NCBI GenBank assembly: GCA_027923505.1
Contig: BROI01000002.1
Location: forward strand, 2,542,001 to 2,606,000
Origin: Mayamaea pseudoterrestris
Taxonomy: Eukaryota > Bacillariophyta > Bacillariophyceae > Sellaphorales > Sellaphoraceae
Direction of reading: 5' to 3'
Length of the DNA stretch: 64,000 bases
In this document: piece by piece, positions 32,428 through 43,028 of the stretch
Position numbering within the stretch: position 1 is the stretch's first letter
Layout of the letters: each line of letters starts with the position of its first letter
Program-made: the position numbers and the translations under genes
The notes under the pieces: model-generated
Seen by the model: only the letters and a program-made list of their open reading frames with translations
The model's database searches: none
Told to the model about the DNA's origin: nothing

Positions 32428-35400
32428 TCAAGTGCAAGCATTCATATCAGGTTCCTTAACCAAAGCGATTTGCGCTTGGATCCGCGCCTCTGTCTGCATA
32501 ACTAAAGTCTCGAGCGCCTCCATTTGCGCTAGTACCTTCAATTGATTCCCGTCAGCTATGCGCTGCATTTCGTGCTGTAGATATAGCAACCGCCCTTGCC
32601 AAGCTTCATCACTCGCGGTCCGATTTTGCTTCTTGAAGGCTTCACCCGTCAGAGAACCGCCTAGGATACGGATGACAAGGCGCTTGATTAAGCCACCCTC
32701 CCATTCCTCGAGGACTTGGTCAAGTCGGTCATGGGCCTTGTCGCCGCCCGATGCAAGGAACAACATGATGCTTATAAACAAGGAAACGATGATAAAGATA
32801 GACAACAGTCCCATCCAAATGTTACTGGAGTCGTTTGTGTAGATACCTGAGGTCTCAGCAATGATCCAAACCACGACGACTAACAAGGACAGTCCAAAGA
32901 AGATCATAGACCCACGAGACCACCCCCAGGATGAGTAGTGAGACCACCATTGTTTATAAACTTCGTCTGGCGTTTGATCGCGGCTGCGTTTTAACAAATT
33001 TTGGAAAGAAACGAGTTCAGCAATCAGCATCACTCTGGCACGTCCAAATAACTGCCTGGATCGCAACAAACACTTCTCGTAACTGTCCGAGGCAACGGCA
33101 ATGAGTACATTTAGGAGAACCAGAACCACCATAAAACTGAATATCACCACCAAGAAAACGGAAAATACGGATGTGAAATCGGCGCGTTTAAATGAACCAA
33201 AATCACCGAGTAGAATGGCATACGTCTTGAGGTAATACTCGGACTGAGTACACACTCCTTCTCCCGATGAAGCATCGCATGCCGAGGGGACCAGCAGCGT
33301 GAAAAACATTTGCCCAAAGCATATCACTAGACAGAAAAGGATGAAAGAGAACCACATGACGTCCCGCGTGATCTGGTGATGTGATCAAGCACGACATATA
33401 AGAGTGGAAGGACGGAACCGGGGCGTCCATGCCATGCAACAGCCTGACTTACCTGAAGTATGGCCAGAACAAACGTTGCCAGCTGCATATTGATAGCCTT
33501 CAGGAAACTGAGCACGCGTAACCAAAGAAAGCCGGTAGTAATGGCATATAAGAAACGCAACCACCGGAAGACATCGTCTCCCTCCTCGAAGCTTGTAGTC
33601 GCCATGTACCCCCGGATACTAACAACACTAACCATCGACAGCAGTGTCGTCATCACATCCGACAGATTCCAGAAACCTGAATAGAACGAATTTGGGTAAG
33701 AGAACGTTAGACAAGGAGGCTATTGACCCTGAGTATCAATCGACTTCCCGCCAGCGCGCTCCATCACTTACTGTAGAAGTAGATTCTCGCCCTCCGAGTA
33801 ATCATACACAAGCTTATTGCCTTGCCCAACTCGCGAATAATAAAGTAGAATATCCCCGTGTTGGCAACATAAATCCACTTCATGACGGCGCCACTACCAT
33901 GACCCAGCAAAAGCCGGTTGACACCAGCTCTGAACCCAACAATGACAAGAAGCAAAAAGACTGCATCACAAAGAACCACCATGGCAGCAAATGGGCGGGA
34001 TATGTGATTATTAAGTACCTGCTGGACAAGATTGGTGGTTGCGGCTTCTTCGATTTGCAGATGGGATAGCGAGAGCAATGACGGAACAAAGCCAGAAAGT
34101 CGACTGACGGCGGAGTAAAGTTCTTTTTGTTGTTTGATTGTAGGATTTGCATCACCTGTCGAGAAGCGACGTTTGGAATGAATTTTTAGCTTGGATGCTC
34201 CGCGATTCATAGTATAATCGCTAGTCTCGGTCATCCCGTCCCAATGAAAGAGGTTGGCATCGGAAACGAGACGCAGATAATCCATAGCAGCTTCTGATAC
34301 ATGCTTGTTGCTGCTCTGCAGCATATCAGTCAACCACCGTCCAATAGAATATTTACTTGTCAGCACACTGTGCATGATGCGGGTCTTCAACGCCCACTCA
34401 CGCTCGTGGTCGCGATCCAGCAGAAGGACTGCTGTAATGAGAAGCGGTGTCTTGCTGGCAATGTGCTGCACTACGTTCAAACCAATTTCGGAATTATTTC
34501 CCGCCTCTCGCAATATCGTCGATACCATGATCAAAGCCACTTTGACCTTTTCCGTCAACTGCGTCGCGCAGACGTGCTCGCTTTTCGTCTTCTGCTGGTA
34601 GGAGACCAATTTTTTGAGCATCGGCGACGAAAACATGCCTTTTTCAAGATCTTTCTGCATTGGCGATGATACTTGACGGTTTGCTTTGCTAAATGGCTTC
34701 GCTGCGGTTGATGGAGTAGATGGTGACGATTGCGATGTGGAGCATTTAAAATCAACTGGTTTCGGGGGCGTTTTGATTAAGTTCCATAGCATGGATCGAC
34801 TCATAAGACTTGGTTTCAATCCTTCGTTAGATAACCTGTTAGGCTGGAGCATTTCTTGACTCCATTCCTGAAGAACCAACTGGAAAGGAACATATCCCTC
34901 GTTGTCGACTATTGTCATGGCCGATGGATGACTTTTCCAAAGCGAGTCAATAATGAATCCCTTCATTGGTTCATCTTCGAAGCTGCCAAGCGAGCCATTC
35001 ATTGACAGTACATGGAGAGGAGTACGCCCTTGGCCATCCAGAGCTGTTGCATTGGTTGTTGAAAGGTGCTGGGGTGCTTGATTCATAATGTCCCATGCTC
35101 GCGACATTTCGCAAATGGAATGAAGACGTGTCGATGGTTCCAGCTCCGAGTACGTCGGCGTAGAAGGAAGTCTCTGATCCAGCGATGAGGCGTTTGAGCT
35201 TGCACTTTTGGAAGGAGAAGTTGTATCTGTGGGACAGCCCGATGGTTGTATATCCAAGACTTGTGCTTTCTCAGCGACTTCGATCGCGTCATGTCGAATC
35301 CTCAAGCTAGAATTTTCAAAGTCTTCCGCGGCTGCACCCTCGCTTGTGTCTTCTTCGTTTGATAAAAGTACCAGATCATTGTCCATACCAGATGAACTAA

Positions 35401-35656
35401 CTGTAAACAATGGTTCCACAAACAGCGAGACACCAAGATCGGCACGACGGATAGGTGCCGTCGTCGGCCTCAGCGGTTCTAACAAATTTACATCTCTTCG
35501 GCGAGCAGTCGTTCGGCTCGGTGGAACGACAGCGAGACTCTCATCTCGCTTAACAGGACCAGAGCTCATTAAATTGGTCCCTCCCCTTGACATCACGCAG
35601 CAGAGGTTCGTTGCCGAATGGAAACCGCAGCGGACGATTTTAAATTTAAACGGCAA
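32428..35656 (-). CDS. Ankyrin-containing TRP-like cation channel
   Basis: Three exons (35656-33772, 33676-33453, 33372-32428) give 1017 residues. The N-terminal half is cytosolic and contains ankyrin-like pieces (ALDGQGRTPLHVLSMNGS at about 210, VDNEGYVPFQLVLQEW). Channel helices follow: ATNL..AAMVVLCDAVFLLLVIVGF (S1-like), a WIYVANTGIFYFII segment, WNLSDVMTTLLSMVSVV, the S4/S5 region FLYAITTGFLWLRVLSFLKA and FSFILFCLVICFGQMFF. A TRP-type pore loop, YAILLGDFG, comes before S6 (FSFMVVLVLLNVLIAVASDSYE). Two further hydrophobic segments (FGLSLLVVVVWIIAE, MGLLSIFIIVSLFISIMLF) and a Gln/Glu-rich coiled coil come after S6, which is not usual for TRP channels. Both introns lie inside the membrane part. 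Ion selectivity cannot be told. Confidence 0.82.
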
Positions 35657-35952
35657 CGAACAGGCTCCAGCACGCCGGCACGTAAAGTCGCACTACGACA
35701 CTTGCTACCGGCAGTTTAGTGGACGGCCAATAAAAAATAACAACCTGCCATGTTTTGTGGAGGACATGATGCGTATGTAAAAGTATACACGATCAAACAA
35801 TAATGACAATGCTTTCCCTACCGGTGACAGGGGACAGAAAATGCTGTGGCCATAAAGGGGGCTAGCAAAACGAATTAGCATAAGAGTAATAATATATGAT
35901 GCGGTGCAACTACCGGTACATCGTTCGATCTATATCATTGCTACTCCAGTGG
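35657..35952. other. Intergenic region with two ACCGGT sites
   Basis: These 296 bases lie between the start of the channel gene and the stop of uS17, both on the minus strand. ACCGGT occurs at 35820 and 35912, 92 bases apart. The gap serves as the channel promoter and the uS17 3' end. No coding sequence is seen. Confidence 0.4.
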
Positions 35953-36447
35953 TTAGAAAGTACGGAAACTCTTCTTTCCGGCAACGACACGCTGCGGCTC
36001 ATGGGCGACAACATTGAATCGAACAGTCTTGCTCAAAGGACGGCACTGCCCAATCGTGACAATATCTCCCTCCTTGACGGAAAATGCAGGAGAGCAGTGC
36101 ACGGCAATGTTCGTGTGACGCTTCTCAAAACGGCGGTATTTGGTAATATAATGAAGGTAGTCCCGTCGAACAATAATCGTGCGCTTCATCTTGGTGGAAA
36201 TGATGCGTCCCTTGAGGATGCGTCCACGAATTGATACATTTCCAGTGAAGGGGCACTTTTTGTCTACAAAGTTTCCTTCAATGGCAGCAGCCGGTGTCTT
36301 GATACCAAGTCCAACATTCTTGACAAAGCGCATGGGCTTGTCCTTGTTGGCAATAGTGCGCTTGCGCGCAATGAAAATGGCATCCTGCTTTTGGTACGCC
36401 TTTTCGTTCTGGTCGCACTCGACGTAGTCTCGGGTGATGCGTGTCAT
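35953..36447 (-). CDS. RPS11: 40S ribosomal protein S11 (uS17)
   Basis: One coding exon, 164 residues, the usual size. Diagnostic blocks are [70 protein letters not shown] and the RNA-binding [31 protein letters not shown] (each split shorter than shown in the family). It is a small-subunit protein that binds 18S rRNA. A strong 3' splice site (pyrimidine run then TTGCAG) ends at 36459, only 11 bases before the ATG on the minus strand. This suggests an intron in the 5' leader, possibly from a GTAAGC at 36624. The first 12 residues are lineage-specific. Confidence 0.93.
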   Translation of the reverse strand: MTRITRDYVECDQNEKAYQKQDAIFIARKRTIANKDKPMRFVKNVGLGIKTPAAAIEGNFVDKKCPFTGNVSIRGRILKGRIISTKMKRTIIVRRDYLHYITKYRRFEKRHTNIAVHCSPAFSVKEGDIVTIGQCRPLSKTVRFNVVAHEPQRVVAGKKSFRTF

Positions 36448-37144
36448 GTTGGTCGATTCTGCAAGAAAGGGGAAAAATTAATTACCGGAAGAAAGAGACG
36501 ATGAAAACTTGCAGGATCTACAACAAAGATCAACGAAGGTAATTCTGTCACCAAAATCTTATTGTCACCAAAAGCGGTTTGGATATCTATTGACGCAGCA
36601 GAAATATAGAATGCGATGGCTTACAAAATCGTTTCAAATCAATTATCACACACCTGTTTGATCAATAAAGCTAGCAGCAACAACCTCTACCAATTGCTCG
36701 CGAGTTGTTCATGGTTGCATGGCGCGACGCTGTGTTTTTAGTAAGGCCGATACGCGGTAAAAGACGTCATCACGTTCCGTGTCTCAGTCTAGCCGTCAGT
36801 CACACTTTTGGCCTGGCAGGCGCGCGAGTTGGCCCGGATGCACGATTACGAGATGCGTTAGGATCGCTCGCACAATGACACACAAACAAGCACCGTTCGA
36901 TCGATGGTCGGCGGCGAAGCGAACGGAAGCAAAGAGGAAATAAAAGGCTTGATTCTTCCACATTTATTGCCTTTCGAAGTTAACTCGGATCAAGCGATCG
37001 GTTGATTCTTTAAGTGAGAAACCTTTGGAACGAGCGCGAGCTAACCTTTTGCTTGCCCGACTGCCACTTCCTACCCCTGACGAACTCCTCTGCCGTCGGC
37101 TACATTGCGGCACCTTCAAGGGACCAGTCGAAATTGGTCTCAAC
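36448..37144. promoter_or_regulatory. Divergent region of RPS11 and the ankyrin gene, with probable leader intron
   Basis: These 697 bases separate two outward-facing starts. The minus-strand acceptor at 36459 and a GTAAGC donor at 36624 fit a 5' leader intron of about 166 bases for RPS11. The plus frame of the ankyrin gene is open back to an ATG at 37025, so the last 120 bases could be coding. No other gene is seen. Confidence 0.45.
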
Positions 37145-39364
37145 ATGATGAAGTCTTCGAAAGCTCCTGCTACTAAAAGCACTAGTACCAAAAAGACATT
37201 TCGAGAATTACCGGCTCTGTTTTACTACATGGAAATTGGCGACTGGACGAAAGCACTCGAGCGGATACGACGTCACCCTCGCGAAGCCAAGGCCTGGGCC
37301 ACGCTACGCACCAAGTCGACAACCGAGCAGCCATCTACCAAACGACTGGCACTGCATCATGCCTGCTTCAAGCTACGATCAGCGGGGAGCTCTCCATTCA
37401 ATGCGAGTAATCCTAACGAGGACGAATACATTGTCGTTGTTCGGTTTATTCTGCAACTCCTTCGCCTTTACCCTGACGCTGCAGGACAGCGCGAGTCGCG
37501 GCACGGCTGCTTGCCATTGCATCTCGCAGCCTTTGCATCATGCGCCCCGAGAAGAGAAGTAAAGGGTGAACCGACGTGGGAAAGTTTGTCTATGATTTCC
37601 TCCACGGCATCGACACTTTCACAAACAACCATGACAAGTCTTTCCTCGTCCAAACCTTCGTTGATTGCCCGACGCATCGCTTCGGATGCAACAGCCGAGA
37701 CCAATACGACGGCTATGACTGCCATGCATGCGGAAGAAACGTTTCAAGGAGCTGTATCGGATGCACGAACCGCTGGCGCCTGCGATATTGCTGTCAACCC
37801 ACGAGTCTCCGTGTCGTCTACTGCTACAGACAAGATACCTCCCAAGCGAGAGGAAGTTGCTGTGCAGCTTATTAATGCATTGCTTGACGCCTTTCCTAAG
37901 GCAATTCGAGTTGACAGTGAAGGTGGACGTCTTGTACTTCACACTGCATGTGCCGGCCGAGCGACGCCCCGCGTCGTGTCGACGCTAATTACGGCGTATC
38001 CATCCGCTTGTCGACACCGCAACAAGGATGGTTACTTGCCATTGCATCTGGCAGCTCATTGGGGAGTTTCTCATCCTAGTGTCGCCATCCTTTTGCTAAA
38101 GTCGTATCCGGATGCGACGTTGGGCCGGAACCGCTGGGAGAGAACACCATTAGAAGAGGCCCTTTGTATGGCGGGTGAGAATGGCAGGCCTCACCAAGCA
38201 GCGCTTGTGCGGGCACTTCGAAAGCACCCCAGTTTCTGGACAAGACCGCCACCAGAAATGTTGAAGGAGCGTGCTGTTTCGGCAAAGGCGCGGCCCATTG
38301 ACATGGACGAAAGTCTTCCGAGCAATGATAGCACTTTGGAGGCGGAGGAGGAGCAAAGGAGATATGGACACGAGGCTGTGATTCTCGAGTTGCTTGAGTA
38401 AGTGCTGGTTGAGATGCATACATATAGGTTATGATGAGTGGCTAGTCTCATCGCGTTTGACTTTTCTCATCGCATTAGTGAAAATGATGAGATTGAATCG
38501 AGACAGTCCAAGGATTCTTCCAGAGAGCCCAGTGGTCGTGCAACACCCCCTTCACCCTGTGCGCCGTTATCGCCTGGTCGATCATTCCTTGGCAGATTGA
38601 GTCCTAGTCGTAAGCGAAGTGAAGAAGTTGCAAATATGGACCTTGGCACTCCGCTGGCTACGCTCATCCACAATCGCAAGTGGAGCAAAGTTATCAGCCG
38701 TTTGTCTGCAAATCCATTGGAAGCAGAGACGGAACTTACGGTCGTAACACGTGGCGGATTTACGGCATCGCGAGGCATGACAGCGCTACACTACGCTTGT
38801 GAGCGCAAGCCACCAGTGGAGGTTGTTCACTGCCTGATTGAGTCATACCCACATGCCGTGAGCGTGCGTGCCATGCCGGGTGGCGCATTGCCGCTACATA
38901 TTGCTTGTACCTGGGGTGCCTCGGAAGACGTTGTAACCGCATTGCTATCGGCCGATGCAGGGACCGCTCGCATGACGGACGAGTTAGGCAACATTGCATT
39001 GCACTCGGCTACCTTTTCGGGAGCCGATGAAGAGGTTGTTGCGACGTTGTTGGATGTCGATGAAAAGACCGTCACTGTACGCAACTATCAGGGAAGCCGA
39101 CCAATTGATATCGTACGCCGGCTGCGGAATAAGAATCGTAACGAAGTAATTGATTTGTTGGTGGGTAAAAGGGATCACGATGCGTCAGGAACTTGGTCGG
39201 CAAGCGAGCCTGCACAAGAAGTAAATCCAGAATTTGTTCGCGATGGCGGACGGGGCCTTGAGATTGGCTATCGCGCTGGAGATTCGGTGCAGGACGATCA
39301 TGGTGGCGTCGAGGTGACATACGAGGAGACAGAAGAAGATGGAGAGGATTTGGTTTGGATCTAG
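37145..39364 (+). CDS. Two-exon ankyrin-repeat protein
   Basis: Exons 37145-38397 and 38479-39364, joined across an 81-base GTAAGT...TTAG intron, give 712 residues. Without the splice the locus looks like two ankyrin genes 36 bases apart; with it, LLDENDEIESRQSK is continuous. Ankyrin-type units are clear in exon 1 (GCLPLHLAAFAS; GGRLVLHTACAG; DGYLPLHLAAHWGVSHPS; RWERTPLEEAL) and exon 2 (RGMTALHYACERKPPVEVVHCL; GGALPLHIACTWGASEDVV; LGNIALHSATFSGADEEVV). This is the large diatom ankyrin type with a [LI]xxYPxA step in each unit. The linker between the two repeat sets is Ser/Pro-rich and likely disordered. The C terminus is very acidic. No catalytic domain is seen, so it is probably a scaffold. 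ATG 37025 would add 40 residues. Confidence 0.8.
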
Positions 39365-39431
39365 CCATACGCTTAAAGCTTGAACTGTAAATTTATGCAA
39401 AGCACGGACACATTACCATTACACGCGTTAT

Positions 39432-40126
39432 CTACTTAAGCATGTCAATCGCCGTTCTCAATGCGTCTCTTGCATCACTCGCATTCTTCCTGCTTCGCTC
39501 GATATATAACGCGACACGATCTTTCCCGCCGCCTGATACATCAAGTAAGAGAGGTGAAAAATTACTTTATGCTGGGAGCAAGCATGGCACATCGCACAAC
39601 TATTAATTTGGAAATCGCGCGACGTACCTGGATTGGCCTCTGCCCAGGATGAAACGTAAGCTATGCCACTGGCCTCCTCAGAAGCCTGTGTCCATTGTTC
39701 CACTGCATCAATAAATTCACTTGCTTTGTCGGATGGTACCATGGATTGCAGCCGCATCATGGTTTTGTCCGCTTGAAACAGTGGGTGTTTCGTAGACTTA
39801 AACCCCATGGCTTCCATGACCTTTGTCGGATTCCGTTCGCATAAGCCTATGTATGGATTATCACTCCGACCACATACTGTCGTTTCCTTCTCAAAGTTAT
39901 TTACTAAGTAGTCAAGCTGAGCATATCCTACCTCTAGCTTTTGAATATCCAGGCTGGTGTCGGCCAACACCGGCAAGGCGGACGACGTGAACAAGGTAAC
40001 AATCGTCGATGCCAAAAATCTCTGACGCGAGACTCTACACGATTCTTTCAATGGAAGCTGCCATGCAAAACAGGACAGCAGGGGATGGAGCACAAGAAGA
40101 GTTAAGAAGCTTAAAAGTGCCGACAT
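39432..40126 (-). CDS. Small predicted thylakoid-lumen protein, conserved in algae
   Basis: Two exons (40126-39628, 39532-39432) give 199 residues. The short second exon ends in the helical GGKDRVALYIERSRKNASDA stretch. The N terminus has a signal peptide (SALLSFLTLLVLHPLLSC) with FAWQL at the cleavage site, a diatom plastid pattern. A second signal follows: SRQRFLASTIVTLFTSSALP, then VLADTS with an AxA-like cleavage site, as for lumen proteins. The mature part is about 140 residues and helical, with two Cys in TTVCGRSDNPYIGLCERNP and the motif EAMGFKSTKHPLFQADKT. It recalls small helical PSII lumenal subunits in size and make-up, but I cannot assign it to Psb27, PsbQ or Psb31. ATG 40171 is an in-frame alternative start. 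It converges with the ankyrin gene, 67 bases apart. Confidence 0.72.
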
Positions 40127-40747
40127 GTTTGATGCAGCTTTGAAGAAAGTGAAAGATACGTCGTACTCCACGATTGCTTTGATTTGAAAAGATCAGATAC
40201 CGTTACGACGGGTGCTAGCATTGCTGCCATGCCTTTCAAATGCCCATATCTACAGCCATGTGTATGCCCAAATCAAGCCAGAATGGTGCTAACATCATTA
40301 TTTCAGGTGCGCTACAAGATGCATTGTCTGGCTGGTCCCTCAGTAGACTGCAATGTGATTGGTGACAACTTGTCACCAGTCTCAGCCAGCATATGCCACG
40401 AGTCATGTGTATGCCCAAATCAAGCCAGAATAGTGCTAACATCCTTTACTGTTAAGGTGCGCTGCAAAATAAGTTGACTGGCTGATTTGGTACTGAAGGC
40501 AAGCAGGAGAAAAACTTGCAAGGGTGCATAGATGCTATTGTGGCTGGCTGTAAATAAGGTGGCACTCAAAGCGTGCCAGAGAATGGACTGTCTGATAAGG
40601 ATGTGGCTGGTACAATGGCATTATCGGGTTGGTGGAACGACACAAATGCAGATGCTTTATACGCAGAGGATTAACTGTGTGACATCCTGTGTATGCATTG
40701 TAGGCAAAGACCTCCTCAAATGCCAAATTTTATGATTAGCGTATGAG
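40127..40747. other. Intergenic region holding a duplicated module
   Basis: About 620 bases separate the lumenal protein (start) from the PDE12-like gene (stop), both on the minus strand. The gap is longer than its neighbours because it contains a duplicated module of about 80 bases and a palindrome (listed separately). Small open frames on both strands follow the repeat and have no family resemblance. Confidence 0.45.
40257..40480. repeat. Degenerate direct repeat (about 80 bases, 147-base period) with a central palindrome
   Basis: The string CATGTGTATGCCCAAATCAA at 40257 recurs at 40404. The match continues through GCCAGAATNGTGCTAACATC and, after a variable patch, through GGTGCGCT and a CTGGCTG end. 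Between the copies lies a perfect palindrome, GGTGACAA-C-TTGTCACC, at 40361-40377. The copies differ by several bases, so the duplication is not fresh. It may be a remnant of a small non-autonomous element or a duplicated regulatory module. Confidence 0.65.
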
Positions 40748-42850
40748 TTAAAGCTTTAAATCGCACAGTATGCTGATATGGTCAGAAGGAAGGTGTTCGC
40801 TCGGCATTGCTACATTTCGGGTAACTTGTTCGAGCGCGGGCATGGGAGCAGATTGAACGCTCTCCATGGTAGTCAAAATGTGGTCAAGGGTTCCTCGAAA
40901 TCCGTCGATGCAATGCGTAAACGGTGCAGGTTCCAACAGACCAGATCGCAGGTGGGGGAAGGATTCTGGCAAACCGAGCGCAGGAAAGTCATAGTCTGAC
41001 TGCGGAGAGCTTGTTGCCTTGGCAGCTCCAAAGTCAAACGTATTGAGATGTTTCTTTAAGTCACGAAAATTGGCCCTGACATGGCGGTCCACCATTAGCT
41101 TTCCGGCGGCATTCTCGAGGGACGAGTTGAAATCGCCGCACAAGATGATGTGGGGCTTGCTGGCAGCATCCTTCTCAACTTCAATGGATATCTGCCGGGA
41201 TACCAATAACATTTGAATGAGTCGAACATGTGATGCGTCGGGGTGGTAAAAGAGATGAGTATTCGCAACCAAGATATGCTGTTTTGTTGCTCGATCCAAA
41301 AGTCGAACCAGTTGAACGACGTGGCCAAGTTGCGACTTGATGACATACTTTAAACTTTTCTGTGATTTTAACAGGCGCTCTAGAGTTTGAAGGGTGTCCG
41401 ACCAATCATTGCCAGCTGGACGCACGTGAAGCTTGGTCGAAAGGTCACCAAGATTGAACCACTGTTGCTCGATTACTTGAAACCGCTCCTTTGACCAAAA
41501 AATGGCTGCGCCTTCCCGAGTTCCCGCGTGCCGTTTCATAGTAAAGTACCCTTCCCAGCCAAGACTGGACAGTACAGGTTGGAGCAGTGATTCAAAAACA
41601 ATTTGGTCGACTTCTTGCAGACACATGATTCCAGGATGGTACGATACAAGCTCTTGGAGTATCAGCGGCAAGCGCCTCGCCCTTTCTAGTATATCTTTGC
41701 TGCAATAAGGATAGAATGGCTTTTGGTTTCCAGTTTGGAAAGCATTCTGATCTGCCAGAACATTGTAGGAGACAACCCGCAAGACGTTGGATGGTGGTGG
41801 CGACGTCCAGGCTGGTGTGCGTAATTGAAGTACAATATTCTGGCTGGGCCGCTTCACTGCACGCTTGAACTGGTACGCTTCCTCTTGGCCCCTTCCGTCA
41901 TGATTCTGACTAAAAGGGGTCAACAGAATCGCCAAGGAAGCGTCAAGTAGATCCTCCGTGGGAGTGAACAGCGGACAGTCTTTCGCCACAAGCCTTGCCT
42001 CTCCACCATTGTCAATGACGAACCAATCTACGGAGCATCCATCTGCAAACTGAGTTTCCACTTTTATTCTTATTGGTATCCCGACATATACGCAAGCACC
42101 AAACTCCTCAAATGTTTGAACGCCAACAATGGTTGGAGGGCATGTCTCCACGAGTAACTTAAGCGTCGCCGGAGTATCGTCGCCATTCGTTGGCTTTTGT
42201 AGTTGCAGCATGCATGGCGTTTCCAGCGCGCGAAGTATCCATTCTCCTGTTGTCAAAGTCGATATATCCCACGTGTCTCTTGGCTGATTGGTTTCTGGGT
42301 GAATATCTGAGACGATCGGTAGAGGTAATGCCGAAGAAACTTGATTGTCGCGCTTCTTTATCTTACAAGACTGCGCATTTCTCTCGCGATCGTAAAGTTT
42401 CTTGGCCATCGATACCTCTAAGCGAGTTAGAGTTTTACCGAGTAAATCTTTCGAGTCTCGGTTCATTGTAAAGTGGACAGCGTCGTTAACAATTCCGTCA
42501 GTGTCGCAATCCTGATACAGGTAAACGTCCAATGTCGCATTGCCTTGATTAATTATAGTGTCTTTCCGATTATCAGATCCTACAAGAATCGCATGTTTTG
42601 GACGATACTTTAAATGTCCTGTGTCATGCACCAACAAGTCAGGATTGATAATGGCCTGTTGTGGCTTTGGATTGCGTGAATGGTGCGAGGTTTGGTGCTT
42701 GTTAGATTTGACAGCCGGAAAGATTCGGGCAATGACATGTCCATCCATTTTACAGCTATTTGAAAGGGCATTCGTAAACTTGAGGAGCCTAGTAGTCATC
42801 AATAAATACAAGAAGGTTTTGCTCGTGCGCAGAAAGATATCCATGATCAA
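40748..42850 (-). CDS. PDE12-like 2',5'-phosphodiesterase / deadenylase (EEP family)
   Basis: One exon, 700 residues. The C-terminal half (from about 364) is an endonuclease/exonuclease/phosphatase domain: VVSYNVLADQNAF, YPYCSKDILERARRLPLI, IMCLQEVDQIVFESLLQPVL with the catalytic Glu, EGAAIFWSKERF, VANTHLFYHPDASHVRLIQ, ILCGDFNSSL, GTLDHILTT and PSDHISILCDL with the terminal Asp-His pair. The YPYC, QEVD and EGAAIFW wording fits PDE12, which in animals removes poly(A) from mitochondrial RNA and degrades 2-5A. The N-terminal half is weakly conserved but has the LVETCPPTIVGVQTFEEFGACVYVG-type segment found before the nuclease in this group. The first residues (DIFLRTSKTFLYLLMTTRLL) could be a mitochondrial presequence. 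Confidence 0.85.
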   Translation of the reverse strand: MIMDIFLRTSKTFLYLLMTTRLLKFTNALSNSCKMDGHVIARIFPAVKSNKHQTSHHSRNPKPQQAIINPDLLVHDTGHLKYRPKHAILVGSDNRKDTIINQGNATLDVYLYQDCDTDGIVNDAVHFTMNRDSKDLLGKTLTRLEVSMAKKLYDRERNAQSCKIKKRDNQVSSALPLPIVSDIHPETNQPRDTWDISTLTTGEWILRALETPCMLQLQKPTNGDDTPATLKLLVETCPPTIVGVQTFEEFGACVYVGIPIRIKVETQFADGCSVDWFVIDNGGEARLVAKDCPLFTPTEDLLDASLAILLTPFSQNHDGRGQEEAYQFKRAVKRPSQNIVLQLRTPAWTSPPPSNVLRVVSYNVLADQNAFQTGNQKPFYPYCSKDILERARRLPLILQELVSYHPGIMCLQEVDQIVFESLLQPVLSSLGWEGYFTMKRHAGTREGAAIFWSKERFQVIEQQWFNLGDLSTKLHVRPAGNDWSDTLQTLERLLKSQKSLKYVIKSQLGHVVQLVRLLDRATKQHILVANTHLFYHPDASHVRLIQMLLVSRQISIEVEKDAASKPHIILCGDFNSSLENAAGKLMVDRHVRANFRDLKKHLNTFDFGAAKATSSPQSDYDFPALGLPESFPHLRSGLLEPAPFTHCIDGFRGTLDHILTTMESVQSAPMPALEQVTRNVAMPSEHLPSDHISILCDLKL

Positions 42851-43028
42851 AATTGGTTTGACGAGCGAGAAAAGGTGAATGTGGCATCTGTCGTAGCGGC
42901 TCCAATATTATCGCACCGGTACTACTTTGTCCAGCTTGCGACCGTCCGATTCTTTTGTCGCATCACAATGACAAAAATCATCACGAGCACATACGTCTCC
43001 TTTAGCAACGTCTTGTTGTATAGCTTCC
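42851..43028. promoter_or_regulatory. Divergent promoter between PDE12-like and EngB genes
   Basis: These 178 bases lie between outward-facing starts, with one ACCGGT at 42915 (GCACCGGTAC). No TATA box is evident. Confidence 0.45.

Noticed and set aside
38438-38478. Separate start for a second ankyrin gene
   Set aside because: There is no ATG at this point. The bases before 38479 fit the end of an intron, and splicing joins the two frames exactly.
40184-40477. Small open frames over the duplicated module
   Set aside because: Their internal repetition follows the DNA repeat. They resemble no family and occur on both strands equally.
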